Shown here: piece after piece, positions 36,141-45,739 of the stretch | Layout of the letters: every line of letters begins with the position of its first letter | Numbering within the stretch: position 1 is the stretch's first letter | Source of the DNA: Vibrio hangzhouensis | GTDB taxonomy: Bacteria; Pseudomonadota; Gammaproteobacteria; Enterobacterales; Vibrionaceae | NCBI RefSeq assembly: GCF_900107935.1 | Contig: NZ_FNVG01000014.1 | Span: 79,789-143,788 of the forward strand | Direction: 5' to 3' | Length of the DNA stretch: 64,000 nt | Translations under genes and position numbers: made by a program | The notes under the pieces: generated by a model | Databases searched by the model: none | What the model was told of the DNA's origin: nothing | Seen by the model: only the letters and a program-made list of their open reading frames with translations

Positions 36141-36502
36141 CTACGATCGTACGTCTACATAAACTGTATGATAACCAACTCCTTGTCCATCATTTGCTAC
36201 TAGCTGTATTCTATAAACTCCAGGAGCGTTGAAGGTAACTTCTGTTGACAGTTTATTCTGAGATGAGAACTCAACATTTTTAGGGTCACCGTACTTAAAG
36301 TAAGTAGTTTTATTATTTTTATCTTCACCAGTCGGATATTTATCTACATCATCAGGTATTACAGTCCATTTTAAGTCGAAATCGTCTCCATCTTTATCAA
36401 AAACATTCCCGCTAAGAGAAATAGTATCACTTACATTCAAGTCTAAGACTTGATCCTCTCCAGCATATACATCTGGCGGGATATTTTTGATTGCTATATT
36501 AC
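36141..36502 (-). pseudogene. C-terminal fragment of a PKD-like surface or secreted protein
   Basis: The frame runs from directly after the uxuA stop codon (36503-36505), without its own start, to a stop at 36141. It reads KNIPPDVYAGEDQVLDLNVSD and continues through SLSGNVFDKDGDDFDLKWTV to APGVYRIQLVANDGQGV and ends DVRS. This is one complete PKD/Ig-like repeat of the type found in tandem in secreted polysaccharidases and adhesins, including the usual linker before it. An internal ATG at 36440 would give 99 residues without a signal peptide. The fragment keeps its own terminator. It looks like the tail of a large gene truncated when the uxu genes arrived. Confidence 0.7.
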
Positions 36503-37684
36503 TTACTTATAAAAAGTACGTTTCAATGCCATCTCTAAACCACGAACTTCAGCCAAACCTTTCAATCGACCAATTGCCGAGTAACCAGGGTTGGTCGTTT
36601 TCTTTAAGTCATCTAGCATTTGATGACCGTGATCTGGACGCATCGGAATCAGTTGTTCCTTTCCGTTATCAGCACGACGCTTCTCCTCGGTAAGCAGTGC
36701 CATGACTACGTTGTACATGTCGACATCACCTTCCAAGTGAGCCGCTTCATGGAAACTCATAGGGTTATCTTCACGTTGCGTCGAGCGAAGGTGAGTGAAG
36801 TAAACACGGTCGCCATACTCTTTGATCATGTTAACTAGGTCGTTGTCACCACGAACACCGTAAGAGCCAGTACACATAGTGATGCCGTTAGCTTTGCTCG
36901 GCACTTCATTAGTTAGCCATGCGATATCGTCAATGGTTGATACAATACGCGGTAAGCCCAGAATTGGACGCGGTGGATCATCCGGGTGAACTGCCATCTT
37001 CAGGCCAGTTTCATCACATACAGGCATAAGCTCTGATAGGAAGTAAGCCATATGCTGACGCAGCTGGTCCTTGTCAATGCCTGCATAGCGATCGAGCTGA
37101 GCTTGGAACTCTTGGAGGGTGTAGCCCTCTTCAGCGCCTGGTAGGCCAGCGATGATGTTGCTAGTTAGCTTGTTGATATCTTGCTCAGTCATAGCTTCGA
37201 AGTATTCACGAGCCTCAGACTGTTCTTGCTCAGAATAATCGTTCTTTGCTCCTGGACGTTTTAGGATAAAGAGTTCAAATGAAGCAAATGCGATTTGATC
37301 AAAGCGGAGCGCTTTAGAACCGTCTGGCATCTCAAATTCAAGGTCAGTACGGGTCCAGTCTAGAACGGGCATGAAGTTATAACAAACTGTTTTGATGTTG
37401 CAGTCTGCAAGGTTTTGTAGCGTCTGCTTGTAGTTATCAATCCACTGCTGGTAGTTACCCGTTTGAGTCTTGATTTCTTCGTGTACCGGCACGCTTTCAA
37501 CGACTGACCAAGTCAGACCTTTGCTTTCGATTAGCTCTTTACGTTTTATAATTTCTTCTTTTGACCAGACTTCGCCATTTGGGATGTGATGCAGTGCACT
37601 TACCACACCCGTTGCACCAGCTTGTCTTACATCGTCAAGAGAGACTGGGTCATTCGGCCCATACCAACGCCATGTTTGTTCCAT
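36503..37684 (-). CDS. uxuA: Mannonate dehydratase
   Basis: A 393-residue enzyme (the family is about 394) that dehydrates D-mannonate to 2-keto-3-deoxy-D-gluconate in the cytoplasm. The N-terminus [40 protein letters not shown] is diagnostic, as are [20 protein letters not shown] and [12 protein letters not shown], which supply metal-binding His and Asp residues. It is the last intact gene of the minus-strand arm (TRAP binding protein, GntR regulator, uxuA) and works with UxaC and UxuB encoded divergently. Its stop codon abuts a truncated foreign frame. Confidence 0.95.
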   Translation of the reverse strand: MEQTWRWYGPNDPVSLDDVRQAGATGVVSALHHIPNGEVWSKEEIIKRKELIESKGLTWSVVESVPVHEEIKTQTGNYQQWIDNYKQTLQNLADCNIKTVCYNFMPVLDWTRTDLEFEMPDGSKALRFDQIAFASFELFILKRPGAKNDYSEQEQSEAREYFEAMTEQDINKLTSNIIAGLPGAEEGYTLQEFQAQLDRYAGIDKDQLRQHMAYFLSELMPVCDETGLKMAVHPDDPPRPILGLPRIVSTIDDIAWLTNEVPSKANGITMCTGSYGVRGDNDLVNMIKEYGDRVYFTHLRSTQREDNPMSFHEAAHLEGDVDMYNVVMALLTEEKRRADNGKEQLIPMRPDHGHQMLDDLKKTTNPGYSAIGRLKGLAEVRGLEMALKRTFYK

Positions 37685-37768
37685 GTAATTTACCTTTTTA
37701 GAGATGTAACCAGCCCTCTCGCATAAACGAGATAAATGAGCTAATCACATTAACGACTTCTTAAAATT

Positions 37769-37788
37769 GGCTATAAGATGTTATAGCC
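37769..37788 (-). terminator. Hairpin between the GntR regulator and uxuA
   Basis: GGCTATAA (37769-37776) and TTATAGCC (37781-37788) form an 8-bp stem. The minus strand continues AATTTTAAG. It may be a weak terminator or attenuator 20 bp after the regulator stop. Confidence 0.5.
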
Positions 37789-37810
37789 GCCAGATAGGCC
37801 GAGTCTTCGG

Positions 37811-38614
37811 CTAAGAATTATTCAATTCAACTGAAACCACGGGGTTTGAGCTAAACAAATAACCATCAAATTCAGGGTCATCAATATCAGACAACTCCAA
37901 AAGGCGCTGTTTGACATTCTCAAGGTGTTGCCACATAGCAATTTTTGCTGCTAAAGGATCTCTGCGTTGTATAGCAGCAAGAATTTTTGCATGGTCTTCC
38001 ATCCACTCTCTACGATATTCTTGTCCGCGTATACGAGAGTGCAATTTTTTCCACATAGAACTTCTTGAACGACGTCTCCAGGAGTCTTCTAAAATTGACA
38101 CAAGAACACTATTTTGAGTCGCTTCTGCTATACAGATATGAAATTGCTCGTCGCCCTTACTTTCATTAGAGCCACTATCGAGTTCCTCTCGTTCTAACGC
38201 AAGAGCTTGACGCATTCTACCTATATCATTAGGCGTGGCCATCGTTGCTGCAAACTCAGCAATATTACTTTCCAGTAACTGCCGGGCTTGCAGCATTTCG
38301 AATGGACCTGCATCATCATTGTCTAGACTTTCATTTTGTGATGGAGATGCCGATGGGATTTTGCGAACATACACACCAGACCCTTTTTTAACCTCTACAA
38401 ATTGCTGTATTTCCAGCATGATAATTGCCTCACGGACAACTGTGCGGCTGACATTCATGCGTTGAGCTATATCACGCTCTGGCGGTAGTCTGTCTCCGAC
38501 TTTGTATAGTCCGTCAACAATTTCGTTTTGTAGCATTAAACCAATCTTTTGGTAGGCTTTTTTAGGTTTCTCTCGCATTTTATTTATACGTTCGCTCAAT
38601 TTATCAACACTCAT
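37811..38614 (-). CDS. GntR-family (FadR/UxuR-like) regulator of hexuronate genes
   Basis: A 267-residue regulator. The winged HTH is at about residues 18-85 (GDRLPPERDIAQRMNVSRTVVREAIIMLE), followed by an all-helical FCD ligand-binding domain. It resembles UxuR/ExuR, which respond to fructuronate or other hexuronates. It sits inside the glucuronate cluster, and four TTGGCATGCCAA-type palindromes in the divergent region (39685-39934) are its likely operators. ATG 38614 lacks a good ribosome-binding site; an internal ATG 36 bp later is an alternative. A perfect inverted repeat overlaps the region just upstream of the start. Confidence 0.88.
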   Translation of the reverse strand: MSVDKLSERINKMREKPKKAYQKIGLMLQNEIVDGLYKVGDRLPPERDIAQRMNVSRTVVREAIIMLEIQQFVEVKKGSGVYVRKIPSASPSQNESLDNDDAGPFEMLQARQLLESNIAEFAATMATPNDIGRMRQALALEREELDSGSNESKGDEQFHICIAEATQNSVLVSILEDSWRRRSRSSMWKKLHSRIRGQEYRREWMEDHAKILAAIQRRDPLAAKIAMWQHLENVKQRLLELSDIDDPEFDGYLFSSNPVVSVELNNS

Positions 38615-38635
38615 TAATCATATAGATTATGATTA
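38615..38635. promoter_or_regulatory. Inverted repeat immediately before the GntR gene
   Basis: TAATCATA (38615-38622) and TATGATTA (38628-38635) are perfect 8-bp arms around 5 bp, directly adjoining the start codon. It may be an operator or a hairpin limiting translation; it does not match the TTGGCATGCCAA sites. Confidence 0.35.
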
Positions 38636-38681
38636 ATTGGTCAACCAAAAATCTAATAATGTAGCAACATCCTTGGTGATG

Positions 38682-39659
38682 TTATTGTACCGCTTTAATC
38701 CTTTCAACCAATTTGCTTAGTTCAGGGTTAGAGGTTGCGATTTTTTTGTACATCGGCTGTACTGCATCAACAAAAGCATCTTTATTTGGTTCAACAAATG
38801 TTACCCCCATCTTTTCTGCCTTAGTTCTTTCTTTTGCTTCCGACTCTGCCCAAAGCTTCTTCATATACTCAGATGACGCTTTTGCTGCTTTCCTTAGTGA
38901 TTCTTGCTGATCTTTAGTCAGACCATCGAATGTTTTTGTTGAGATAACTAAAACATCAGGAACCATAGTATGTTCGTCCATACTGTAGTACTTAGAGACT
39001 TCACTGTGGCGGCTCAGGCTGAAAGAAGGAATGTTGTTTTCCGCTGCATCAACAACGCCTTGCTGAAGAGCTGTGTACAGTTCACCATATGCAAGAGGAG
39101 TTGGACTACCACCTAGTGCTTTAACCATCGCGATTGCTGAAGGGCTAGGCTGAACGCGAACCTTCAGGCCTTTTAGATCTTCAGGTGTTTTGATTGGCTT
39201 GCTTGTGTAAAAGCTACGGGCGCCTGCATCGTAGTATGTTACGCCTACAAAGCCACTTTCTCTTGATGAGCTCAGAATTTCTTCACCAACCGAGCCACCA
39301 GTTACGCTGTAATAATGGTTTTTGTCACGGAACAAGTAAGGCAGGTTAAACGCGGAGTAAGAAGGAGAAAATGCCTCTAGTTCTGCTGCGTTACTTTTCA
39401 CTAAATCTATAGCGCCATTTTGCATTAGCTCCATAGATTCACGTTGTGTGCCAAGTTGAGCATCTGGATAGATACGAATGCGAACTTCTCCATCCGTTAG
39501 TTTTTTAACTTCTTTTGCCATGTAGTCCATTGCTTTATGAACGGCATGGTCTCGAGGGTGGTTATGGCTAAGCTTCAATGTTGTTGCTGCATATGCAGAA
39601 GCAGTTGCACCGAAGATCATTGCTGCACCGATAGCGGCGCTTAATAGAGTCCTTTGCAT
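38682..39659 (-). CDS. TRAP transporter solute-binding protein (DctP family), probable hexuronate
   Basis: A 325-residue periplasmic protein with a signal peptide (residues 1-25, ending SAYAATT). DctP-family motifs include LKLSHNHPRDHAVHKAM, GEVRIRIYPDAQLGTQRESMELMQNGAIDL and GLKVRVQPSPSAIAMVKALG; the Arg in VRVQPSP would bind the substrate carboxylate. It delivers substrate to the DctQ/DctM subunits encoded divergently at 39962 and 40490. Glucuronate or galacturonate is the expected substrate from the locus. ATG 39659 has an AAGG ribosome-binding site; the longer frame to 39815 runs through operator DNA. Confidence 0.9.
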   Translation of the reverse strand: MQRTLLSAAIGAAMIFGATASAYAATTLKLSHNHPRDHAVHKAMDYMAKEVKKLTDGEVRIRIYPDAQLGTQRESMELMQNGAIDLVKSNAAELEAFSPSYSAFNLPYLFRDKNHYYSVTGGSVGEEILSSSRESGFVGVTYYDAGARSFYTSKPIKTPEDLKGLKVRVQPSPSAIAMVKALGGSPTPLAYGELYTALQQGVVDAAENNIPSFSLSRHSEVSKYYSMDEHTMVPDVLVISTKTFDGLTKDQQESLRKAAKASSEYMKKLWAESEAKERTKAEKMGVTFVEPNKDAFVDAVQPMYKKIATSNPELSKLVERIKAVQ

Positions 39660-39684
39660 TGTATTAACCTTTTGTTTGTATGTA

Positions 39685-39934
39685 TTGGCATCCCAAAATG
39701 TAGGGTATTTGTTGTTTACGAGATAATATTGGCATACCAAACAAGGGTGAGTCAAAAAACAACGGCTCAAACATTGAACTAAATCACGTATATTGCCAAT
39801 AAATTGGCATGCCAATATTTATGTGATGTTGCTCACATGACATTTTTATGAACTTATCCGATAATTTGTAACGAACAAATGACTTACTTACATACCAATA
39901 TTAAACAACCAAAAAATATTGGCATGCCAATATT
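39685..39934. promoter_or_regulatory. Four UxuR/ExuR-type operators in the divergent hexuronate control region
   Basis: TTGGCATCCCAA (39685-39696), TTGGCATACCAA (39729-39740), TTGGCATGCCAA (39804-39815) and TTGGCATGCCAA (39919-39930) share one palindrome. The last is extended to a perfect 20-bp palindrome at 39915-39934. They resemble the TTGGTATACCAA sites of enterobacterial UxuR/ExuR. Two lie nearer each divergent gene, so both arms are probably repressed by the cluster's GntR regulator. Confidence 0.8.
39822..39837. promoter_or_regulatory. CRP (cAMP receptor protein) binding site
   Basis: TGTGATGTTGCTCACA is a perfect TGTGA-N6-TCACA site between the two central operators of the divergent region. 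It indicates catabolite control of glucuronate use. Confidence 0.8.
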
Positions 39935-39961
39935 GCGTTTAATAGGTAAAAGGAAAAGATA

Positions 39962-40474
39962 ATGAATAAACTGGTCAACTATATAAATAGAGGGCTTGCC
40001 GGTTTTACGGTCTCTCTCTCGACCTTTTTGGTTTTTTGCGTAATTTGGCAGGTTTTGTCTAGATATGTAATTGGAAAACCAAGCACAGTTACCGATGAAT
40101 TAGCTCGTTACCTATTTATGTGGGTTGCGTTGGTCGGAGCTGCCTATACGACCGGCTTAAAGCGTCACTTGGCAATTGACTTATTGACAATGAATTTAAG
40201 TGGCAAAAGAAAAGTGATTAACGAGATTTTTATCCAACTAGCTATTGCAGCATTTGCCGCGATTGTACTTGTATATGGTGGCTCAAAGCTTGCCTTAAAA
40301 ACTCTATCGCTAGGACAGGTTACGCCAGCTTTGGGACTTGAAATGGGATACATCTATTTCTGTTTACCGCTCAGTGGTGCATTAATGATCTTTTACTCCG
40401 TAGTTTTTTCGTACGATTTAGTGAAAAAACTTTGTGGCATTGAAACGCCGACTCCTGAATCGCAAGTCGAATAA
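39962..40474 (+). CDS. TRAP transporter small permease (DctQ family)
   Basis: A 170-residue membrane protein with four predicted transmembrane helices. The DctQ-type motif WQVLSRYVIGKPSTVTDELARYLFMWVALVGAAY is at about residues 28-61. It forms the membrane complex with the DctM subunit encoded 15 bp downstream. It starts 27 bp after the nearest operator palindrome, so its promoter is within reach of repressor. It carries hexuronate into the cell using a sodium or proton gradient. Confidence 0.9.
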   Translation: MNKLVNYINRGLAGFTVSLSTFLVFCVIWQVLSRYVIGKPSTVTDELARYLFMWVALVGAAYTTGLKRHLAIDLLTMNLSGKRKVINEIFIQLAIAAFAAIVLVYGGSKLALKTLSLGQVTPALGLEMGYIYFCLPLSGALMIFYSVVFSYDLVKKLCGIETPTPESQVE

Positions 40475-40489
40475 GCAAGGATACCCATC

Positions 40490-41791
40490 ATGGAAATGCA
40501 AGTATTATTAATTTTATTTGGTACATTTGGCGTGTTGCTCGCCCTAGGTGTACCAGTTTCGTTTGCGATAGGCTTGTCATCGCTAACAACAATATTAACG
40601 AGTTTGCCATTAGAACCTGCAATTGCTGTAGTCGCTCAGCGAATGGCTGCAGGGTTAGACAACTTTGCACTGCTGGCTATACCTTTCTTTATCCTAGCAG
40701 GGAACATTATGAACCAGGGCGGCATTGCTTTGCGTCTTATTAACTTTGCTAAAGTGTTAGGTGGTCGCTTACCGGGAGCATTGGCACACGTAAACGTTAT
40801 GGCAAATATGATGTTCGGTTCAATTTCTGGTTCAGCAGTAGCGTCAGCAGCGGCTGTTGGTGGAACAATGTCCCCTCTACAGAAAAAAGATGGCTACGAT
40901 GAACATTTCTCTGCTGCCGTTAATATCACTTCATGCCCAACGGGACTATTAATTCCGCCAAGTAACACTCTGATAGTTTTTTCATTGGTTTCTGGTGGTA
41001 CTTCTATCGCGGCTTTGTTCTTAGCAGGCTATATTCCAGGTATCCTTATGGGACTGAGTTTGATGGCCGTTGCAGGCTATATCGCTAAAAAACGAGGCTA
41101 CCCTGTCGCTGAGAAACCGTCTCTTCAAGTTGTGTGGGATACGTTCTTAAAAGCTGCACCTTCTTTGATGCTTATTGTTGTCATTATGGGGGGCATTATC
41201 GGCGGCATCTTTACTGCAACAGAGGCGTCAGCAATTGCAGTGGTTTATACCTTTGCCCTCGCAGTTTTGATTTATCGCGAAGTTAGCTGGAAGCAATTAC
41301 CAAAAATTGTTCTTGAATCAGCAGTGACTACCTCTATTGTATTGCTTCTGGTTGGTGCATCGATGGGGATGTCCTGGGCGATGGCTAATGCAGATATCCC
41401 GTATATCATCGCTGATGCACTGCTAGCAATCTCTGAAGATCCGCTGATGATTCTACTTATCATCAACCTGATTTTGCTAATTGTTGGCATATTCATGGAT
41501 ATGACTCCAGCGATTCTGATTTTTACACCGATTTTCCTTCCAATTGCATTGGATATGGGAATCGACCCAGTACACTTCGGTATCATGATGACGTTCAACC
41601 TAGCTATTGGTATCTGTACGCCACCAGTTGGTAGTGCTCTGTTTATTGGTTGCTCGGTAGCTAACGTTCCAATTAACAAGATTATTAAACCATTACTTCC
41701 ATTTTACGCAGCGTTGATTGCAGCGCTGATGGCAGTAACTTTTATTCCTGAGCTTAGCTTATTCCTACCGGAGCTAGTTCTCGACTACTAA
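40490..41791 (+). CDS. TRAP transporter large permease (DctM family)
   Basis: A 433-residue protein with about twelve hydrophobic segments. Characteristic motifs include LDNFALLAIPFFILAGNIMNQGGI, MFGSISGSAVASAAAVGG and LIPPSNTLIVFSL, and the C-terminal NLAIGICTPPVGSALFIG. It is the ion-coupled transport subunit. It lies 15 bp after the DctQ gene and is followed by a stem-loop (41829-41858) before uxuB, which may reduce read-through into the enzyme genes. Confidence 0.92.
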   Translation: MEMQVLLILFGTFGVLLALGVPVSFAIGLSSLTTILTSLPLEPAIAVVAQRMAAGLDNFALLAIPFFILAGNIMNQGGIALRLINFAKVLGGRLPGALAHVNVMANMMFGSISGSAVASAAAVGGTMSPLQKKDGYDEHFSAAVNITSCPTGLLIPPSNTLIVFSLVSGGTSIAALFLAGYIPGILMGLSLMAVAGYIAKKRGYPVAEKPSLQVVWDTFLKAAPSLMLIVVIMGGIIGGIFTATEASAIAVVYTFALAVLIYREVSWKQLPKIVLESAVTTSIVLLLVGASMGMSWAMANADIPYIIADALLAISEDPLMILLIINLILLIVGIFMDMTPAILIFTPIFLPIALDMGIDPVHFGIMMTFNLAIGICTPPVGSALFIGCSVANVPINKIIKPLLPFYAALIAALMAVTFIPELSLFLPELVLDY

Positions 41792-41828
41792 TTTATAACG
41801 ACAAATAACTTATAACGAAAAATAACAC

Positions 41829-41858
41829 TTCCTGCAGGTAAACATTAACTTGCAGGAA
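41829..41858 (+). terminator. Intra-operon stem-loop before uxuB
   Basis: TTCCTGCA (41829-41836) and TGCAGGAA (41851-41858) form an 8-bp stem between the DctM stop and uxuB. No U run follows, so it is more likely an attenuating or stabilising hairpin than a full terminator. Confidence 0.5.
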
Positions 41859-41871
41859 AAGGGGTTCTTAC

Positions 41872-43335
41872 ATGAAAAATATCGCAAATACGACGTTAAA
41901 TAGCTCTACGATGCAGCCGGGCTATGATCGCAGCCGACTAAAAAGCAAGATAGTCCACCTTGGCTTCGGCGCATTTCACCGCGCACACCAGGCGTTGTTT
42001 ACTAATGAACTGGCTCAGAAAACGGATAGTGATTGGGGATACTGTGAGGTAAACCTATTTGGTGGCGAAGAACTGATTGAGCAACTGAGAGAACAGGATC
42101 ATCTGTACACTGTCGCTGAAAAAGGCGCTGAAAAAAATGATGTGAAGGTCATAGGTTCAGTTTGTGAGTCACTTCACCCGACTTTTGACGGCGAAGAGGC
42201 GGTTATTGAGAAAATGGCGGAACCACAGGTGGCAATCGTTTCTATGACCATCACAGAGAAAGGCTACTGCGCCGACCCTGCGACCGGCAAGCTCGATAAA
42301 AACAATGCCCTAGTCATCGCCGATTTAGCTAACCCAAATCAACCAAAATCTGCTCTTGGTTACATTGTGCAGGCTCTAAAAGTACGTCGTGAACGCGGCC
42401 TAACACCATTTACAGTGATGTCTTGCGACAACGTACAAGAGAACGGTCACGTGGCAAAATCGGCCATCTTGGAGTTTGCAAAACTACTTGATGCTGAGCT
42501 AGGTGCTTGGATTGAAGCCAATGTGACTTTCCCATGCACTATGGTTGACCGCATAGTTCCGGCTGCAACTGAAGAGACACTCAACGAAATTACCGATCTG
42601 CTAGGCGTACAAGATCCATGTAGCATCGCATGTGAACCATTCCGTCAGTGGGTAATCGAAGACAACTTCGTTGCAGGGCGCCCAGACTGGAATATCGCTG
42701 GTGCAGAATTTGTCGCAGACGTCGTGCCATATGAAGAAATGAAACTCCGCATGCTAAATGGCAGCCACTCTTTCCTTGCTTACCTTGGTTACCTTGGTGG
42801 CTACGCGCACATTTCAGACACAATGACTGACGAAGGCTACCGCAAAGCAGCATTCGACATGATGATGAAAGCACAAGCGCCATCACTCAACATGCCAGAA
42901 GGCACTGATCTGGAAGGCTACGCGAAACTACTTATCGACCGTTTCACTAACCCAAGCCTGAAACACAAAACATGGCAAATTGCGATGGATGGTAGTCAGA
43001 AGATCCCTCAGCGTATGGGTGGCAGCTTACGCTTCCATCTAGAGCAAGGTTCAGACTTCAAATGGCTTGCGGCGGGTATCGCAGGTTGGATGCGTTATGT
43101 TTCGGCAGTTGATGAACAAGGTAATGAGATAGATGTTCGTGATCCTATGGCAGAACAGCTGAAAGCAGTATGTGATGTGCATGGCCAGAATGTTTCAGTT
43201 GTTCCGGCACTCTTGTCTATCGAAGCCGTTTTCGCTCCAGAGATTGGCCAAAACCCTCAAGTTATCGATGCAGTAAGCTCTGCGTACCAATCTCTTATTG
43301 AGAAGGGTGCACGAGCTACCGTTGCAGCACTTTAA
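41872..43335 (+). CDS. uxuB: Fructuronate reductase (mannitol dehydrogenase family)
   Basis: A 487-residue NAD-dependent enzyme that reduces D-fructuronate to D-mannonate. VHLGFGAFHRAHQALFTNEL (about residues 29-48) is the dinucleotide-binding motif of the polyol dehydrogenase family. MTITEKGYC, the FTVMSCDNVQENG motif and KLRMLNGSHSFLAYLGYLGG, with the catalytic Lys and Asn/His, are all present. A ribosome-binding site AAGGGG lies about 10 bp upstream. It is the first enzyme gene downstream of the TRAP genes and is followed 12 bp later by uxaC. Confidence 0.92.
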   Translation: MKNIANTTLNSSTMQPGYDRSRLKSKIVHLGFGAFHRAHQALFTNELAQKTDSDWGYCEVNLFGGEELIEQLREQDHLYTVAEKGAEKNDVKVIGSVCESLHPTFDGEEAVIEKMAEPQVAIVSMTITEKGYCADPATGKLDKNNALVIADLANPNQPKSALGYIVQALKVRRERGLTPFTVMSCDNVQENGHVAKSAILEFAKLLDAELGAWIEANVTFPCTMVDRIVPAATEETLNEITDLLGVQDPCSIACEPFRQWVIEDNFVAGRPDWNIAGAEFVADVVPYEEMKLRMLNGSHSFLAYLGYLGGYAHISDTMTDEGYRKAAFDMMMKAQAPSLNMPEGTDLEGYAKLLIDRFTNPSLKHKTWQIAMDGSQKIPQRMGGSLRFHLEQGSDFKWLAAGIAGWMRYVSAVDEQGNEIDVRDPMAEQLKAVCDVHGQNVSVVPALLSIEAVFAPEIGQNPQVIDAVSSAYQSLIEKGARATVAAL

Positions 43336-43347
43336 AAGGAAACAAAC

Positions 43348-44751
43348 ATGAAAAACTTTCTATGTGATGACTTCCTACTAAGTAATGAGACGGCTCGCCG
43401 TCTCTACCATGAGCACGCAGCTGACAAGCCAATTTTTGATTACCATTGTCACCTGAACCCAGCAGAAGTTGCACAGAACCGCCAGTTTGAAAACATGAGT
43501 CAAATTTGGCTCGAAGGCGATCACTACAAGTGGCGTGGTATGCGCTCTGCGGGCATTGAAGAGCGCCTAATTACGGGTGATGCAAGCGAGTACGAAAAGT
43601 TCCAGGCGTGGGCCAAAACGGTTCCTATGACATTAGGCAACCCACTCTTCCATTGGACTCACCTTGAGCTTCGTCGTCCATTCGGCATCACTAACAAACT
43701 GCTTAACCCAGAAACGGCTGATAGCATTTGGCATGAGTGCAACGAGCTTCTACAAACATCTGAATTCTCTGCACGCAGCATCATGAAACAAATGAACGTA
43801 GTGATGGCGGGAACGACCGATGACCCTATTGATACATTAGAACATCATGCAGCCATTGCCGAAGATGAGAGCTTTGATGTTGAAGTACTACCGAGCTGGC
43901 GTCCAGATAAAGCCTTCAAGATTGAATTAGACGGTTTTGCTGACTACATGACTCTACTGGGCCATGCCGCTGATATTGAAATCACGAGCTTTGACGCTTT
44001 ACTTCATGCTCTCGATAACCGCCTAGCTCACTTTGACGCTCACGGCTGTCGTGCAGCTGACCACGGTATTGAAGTGGTTCGTTATGCCGAAATCCCATCA
44101 GAAAAAACACTTGATAGCCTGATTACCCGTCGATTAAACGGTGAAGAACTTACCGAAACAGAGTGTGCGCAATTCTCTACTGCTGTACAAGTATGGCTGG
44201 GCAAGCGCTATGCAAAACTGGGCTGGGTAATGCAACTACATATCGGTGCGCAACGTAACAACAACACTCGTATGTTCAAGCTACTAGGCGCAGACGCTGG
44301 CTTTGACTCCATCAGCGATCGTACATTCGCATTCGAGCTGGCTCACCTGTTAGATGATATGGACAAGACCAACGAGCTGCCAAAGACCATCCTTTACTGC
44401 CTAAACCCTCGTGATAATGAAATGATGGCGACAATGATTGGTAACTTCCAAGGTGGTGGTATCGCCGGCAAAATCCAGTTTGGCTCAGGTTGGTGGTTCA
44501 ACGACCAGAAAGATGGCATGCAGCGCCAGATGGAACAGCTTTTTCAGCTAGGTCTACTAAGTCAGTTCGTTGGTATGCTTACGGACTCGCGCAGCTTCCT
44601 ATCGTACACCCGTCACGAGTACTTCCGTCGCATCCTATGTGACATGATCGGCCGCTGGGTAGAAAACGGTGAAGTACCCAATGACATGTCACTGCTTGGT
44701 CCTATGGTTGAAGATATTTGCTTTAACAATGCTAAACGCTACTTCGCGTAA
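43348..44751 (+). CDS. uxaC: Glucuronate isomerase
   Basis: A 467-residue enzyme of the usual UxaC length that isomerises D-glucuronate to D-fructuronate (and galacturonate to tagaturonate). The metal-site motif [21 protein letters not shown] is near residue 30, and [13 protein letters not shown] and [16 protein letters not shown] are diagnostic, as is the C-terminal [21 protein letters not shown]. It is in the middle of the plus-strand operon and starts the intracellular pathway. No altronate enzymes (UxaA, UxaB) are in this window, so only the glucuronate branch is complete here. Confidence 0.95.
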   Translation: MKNFLCDDFLLSNETARRLYHEHAADKPIFDYHCHLNPAEVAQNRQFENMSQIWLEGDHYKWRGMRSAGIEERLITGDASEYEKFQAWAKTVPMTLGNPLFHWTHLELRRPFGITNKLLNPETADSIWHECNELLQTSEFSARSIMKQMNVVMAGTTDDPIDTLEHHAAIAEDESFDVEVLPSWRPDKAFKIELDGFADYMTLLGHAADIEITSFDALLHALDNRLAHFDAHGCRAADHGIEVVRYAEIPSEKTLDSLITRRLNGEELTETECAQFSTAVQVWLGKRYAKLGWVMQLHIGAQRNNNTRMFKLLGADAGFDSISDRTFAFELAHLLDDMDKTNELPKTILYCLNPRDNEMMATMIGNFQGGGIAGKIQFGSGWWFNDQKDGMQRQMEQLFQLGLLSQFVGMLTDSRSFLSYTRHEYFRRILCDMIGRWVENGEVPNDMSLLGPMVEDICFNNAKRYFA

Positions 44752-44760
44752 GAACTGGTT

Positions 44761-45717
44761 ATGAAGAATATCGCAATAATTGGAGAGTGCATGATTGAGC
44801 TGAACGGCAAACCGTTCGGCGCAATGCACCAAACCTTTGGTGGGGATACACTTAACGCTGCGGTTTACCTGAGCCGCGGTTGTGAACTCAATACTGAAGA
44901 ACAAGCTATCACCGTTTCTTACGTTTCTGCAATGGGTGCTGATCCGTTGAGTGAAGGTATGATTGCTCGTTGGCAGCAAGAAGGCATAAACACCGACCTT
45001 GTACTGCATGACGAAAGTCGTACCCCAGGCCTTTACCTCATTCAGCTAGATGACCAAGGCGAACGTACTTTCTTATACTGGCGTAACCAATCGCCAGCGC
45101 ACTACCTACTGCAACATCCAGACTTCAACCGGATTAAACAATCTCTAACAAAAATGGATATGGTGTTTGTCAGTGGTATCAGCCTAGCGATTTTGCCTGA
45201 TGAAGATCGCAGCAAGCTACTCACTCTGCTTGCTGATCTTCGCCATCAAGGGGTAGAAGTATCATTCGACAGCAATTACCGCCCGGCTCTATGGCCAAAT
45301 GATGAGCTGAGAACGGTCAAAGAACACTACAAAGCAATGTATCAAACCACAGATTTAGCGCTGGTCACTTTTGATGATGAACAGCTGATCTGGGGTGATA
45401 AAACACCTGAAGATACATTGACCCGCCTGCATAACCTTGGGGTCACTAAGGTTGTGGTCAAACTGGGTGAGAAAGGTTGTCTTGTTGGTGACACTACCCA
45501 TGATAACAGTTACACAGTGCCGACAATACCAGTCGAAAATGTCATCGATACCACGTCAGCGGGTGACTCATTTAACGGCGGTTTTCTCTCTTGCTACTTA
45601 GCAGGAGGCTCCCTAGAACAATCATGCCAACGCGGCAATGCACTTGCCGGCGTGGTAATCCAACACCGTGGCGCAATCATTCCCAAATCAGCCACTGATG
45701 TTGTGACTCAAAAATAG
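44761..45717 (+). CDS. kdgK: 2-keto-3-deoxygluconate kinase (PfkB family)
   Basis: A 318-residue ribokinase-fold enzyme that phosphorylates 2-keto-3-deoxygluconate to KDPG. Residues 5-11 (AIIGECM) open the fold and FGGDTLNAAVYLSR (about 22-35) forms the substrate site. DTTSAGDSFNGGF carries the catalytic Asp269 and anion hole. It starts 9 bp after uxaC and is followed by eda, the next step of the pathway. Confidence 0.93.
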   Translation: MKNIAIIGECMIELNGKPFGAMHQTFGGDTLNAAVYLSRGCELNTEEQAITVSYVSAMGADPLSEGMIARWQQEGINTDLVLHDESRTPGLYLIQLDDQGERTFLYWRNQSPAHYLLQHPDFNRIKQSLTKMDMVFVSGISLAILPDEDRSKLLTLLADLRHQGVEVSFDSNYRPALWPNDELRTVKEHYKAMYQTTDLALVTFDDEQLIWGDKTPEDTLTRLHNLGVTKVVVKLGEKGCLVGDTTHDNSYTVPTIPVENVIDTTSAGDSFNGGFLSCYLAGGSLEQSCQRGNALAGVVIQHRGAIIPKSATDVVTQK

Positions 45718-45739
45718 AATTAATTTACAAGGATTTATC

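Noticed and set aside
36141..36440. Independent 99-residue PKD protein
   Set aside because: It has no signal peptide and the homologous frame extends upstream to the uxuA stop, so a truncated tail is more likely.
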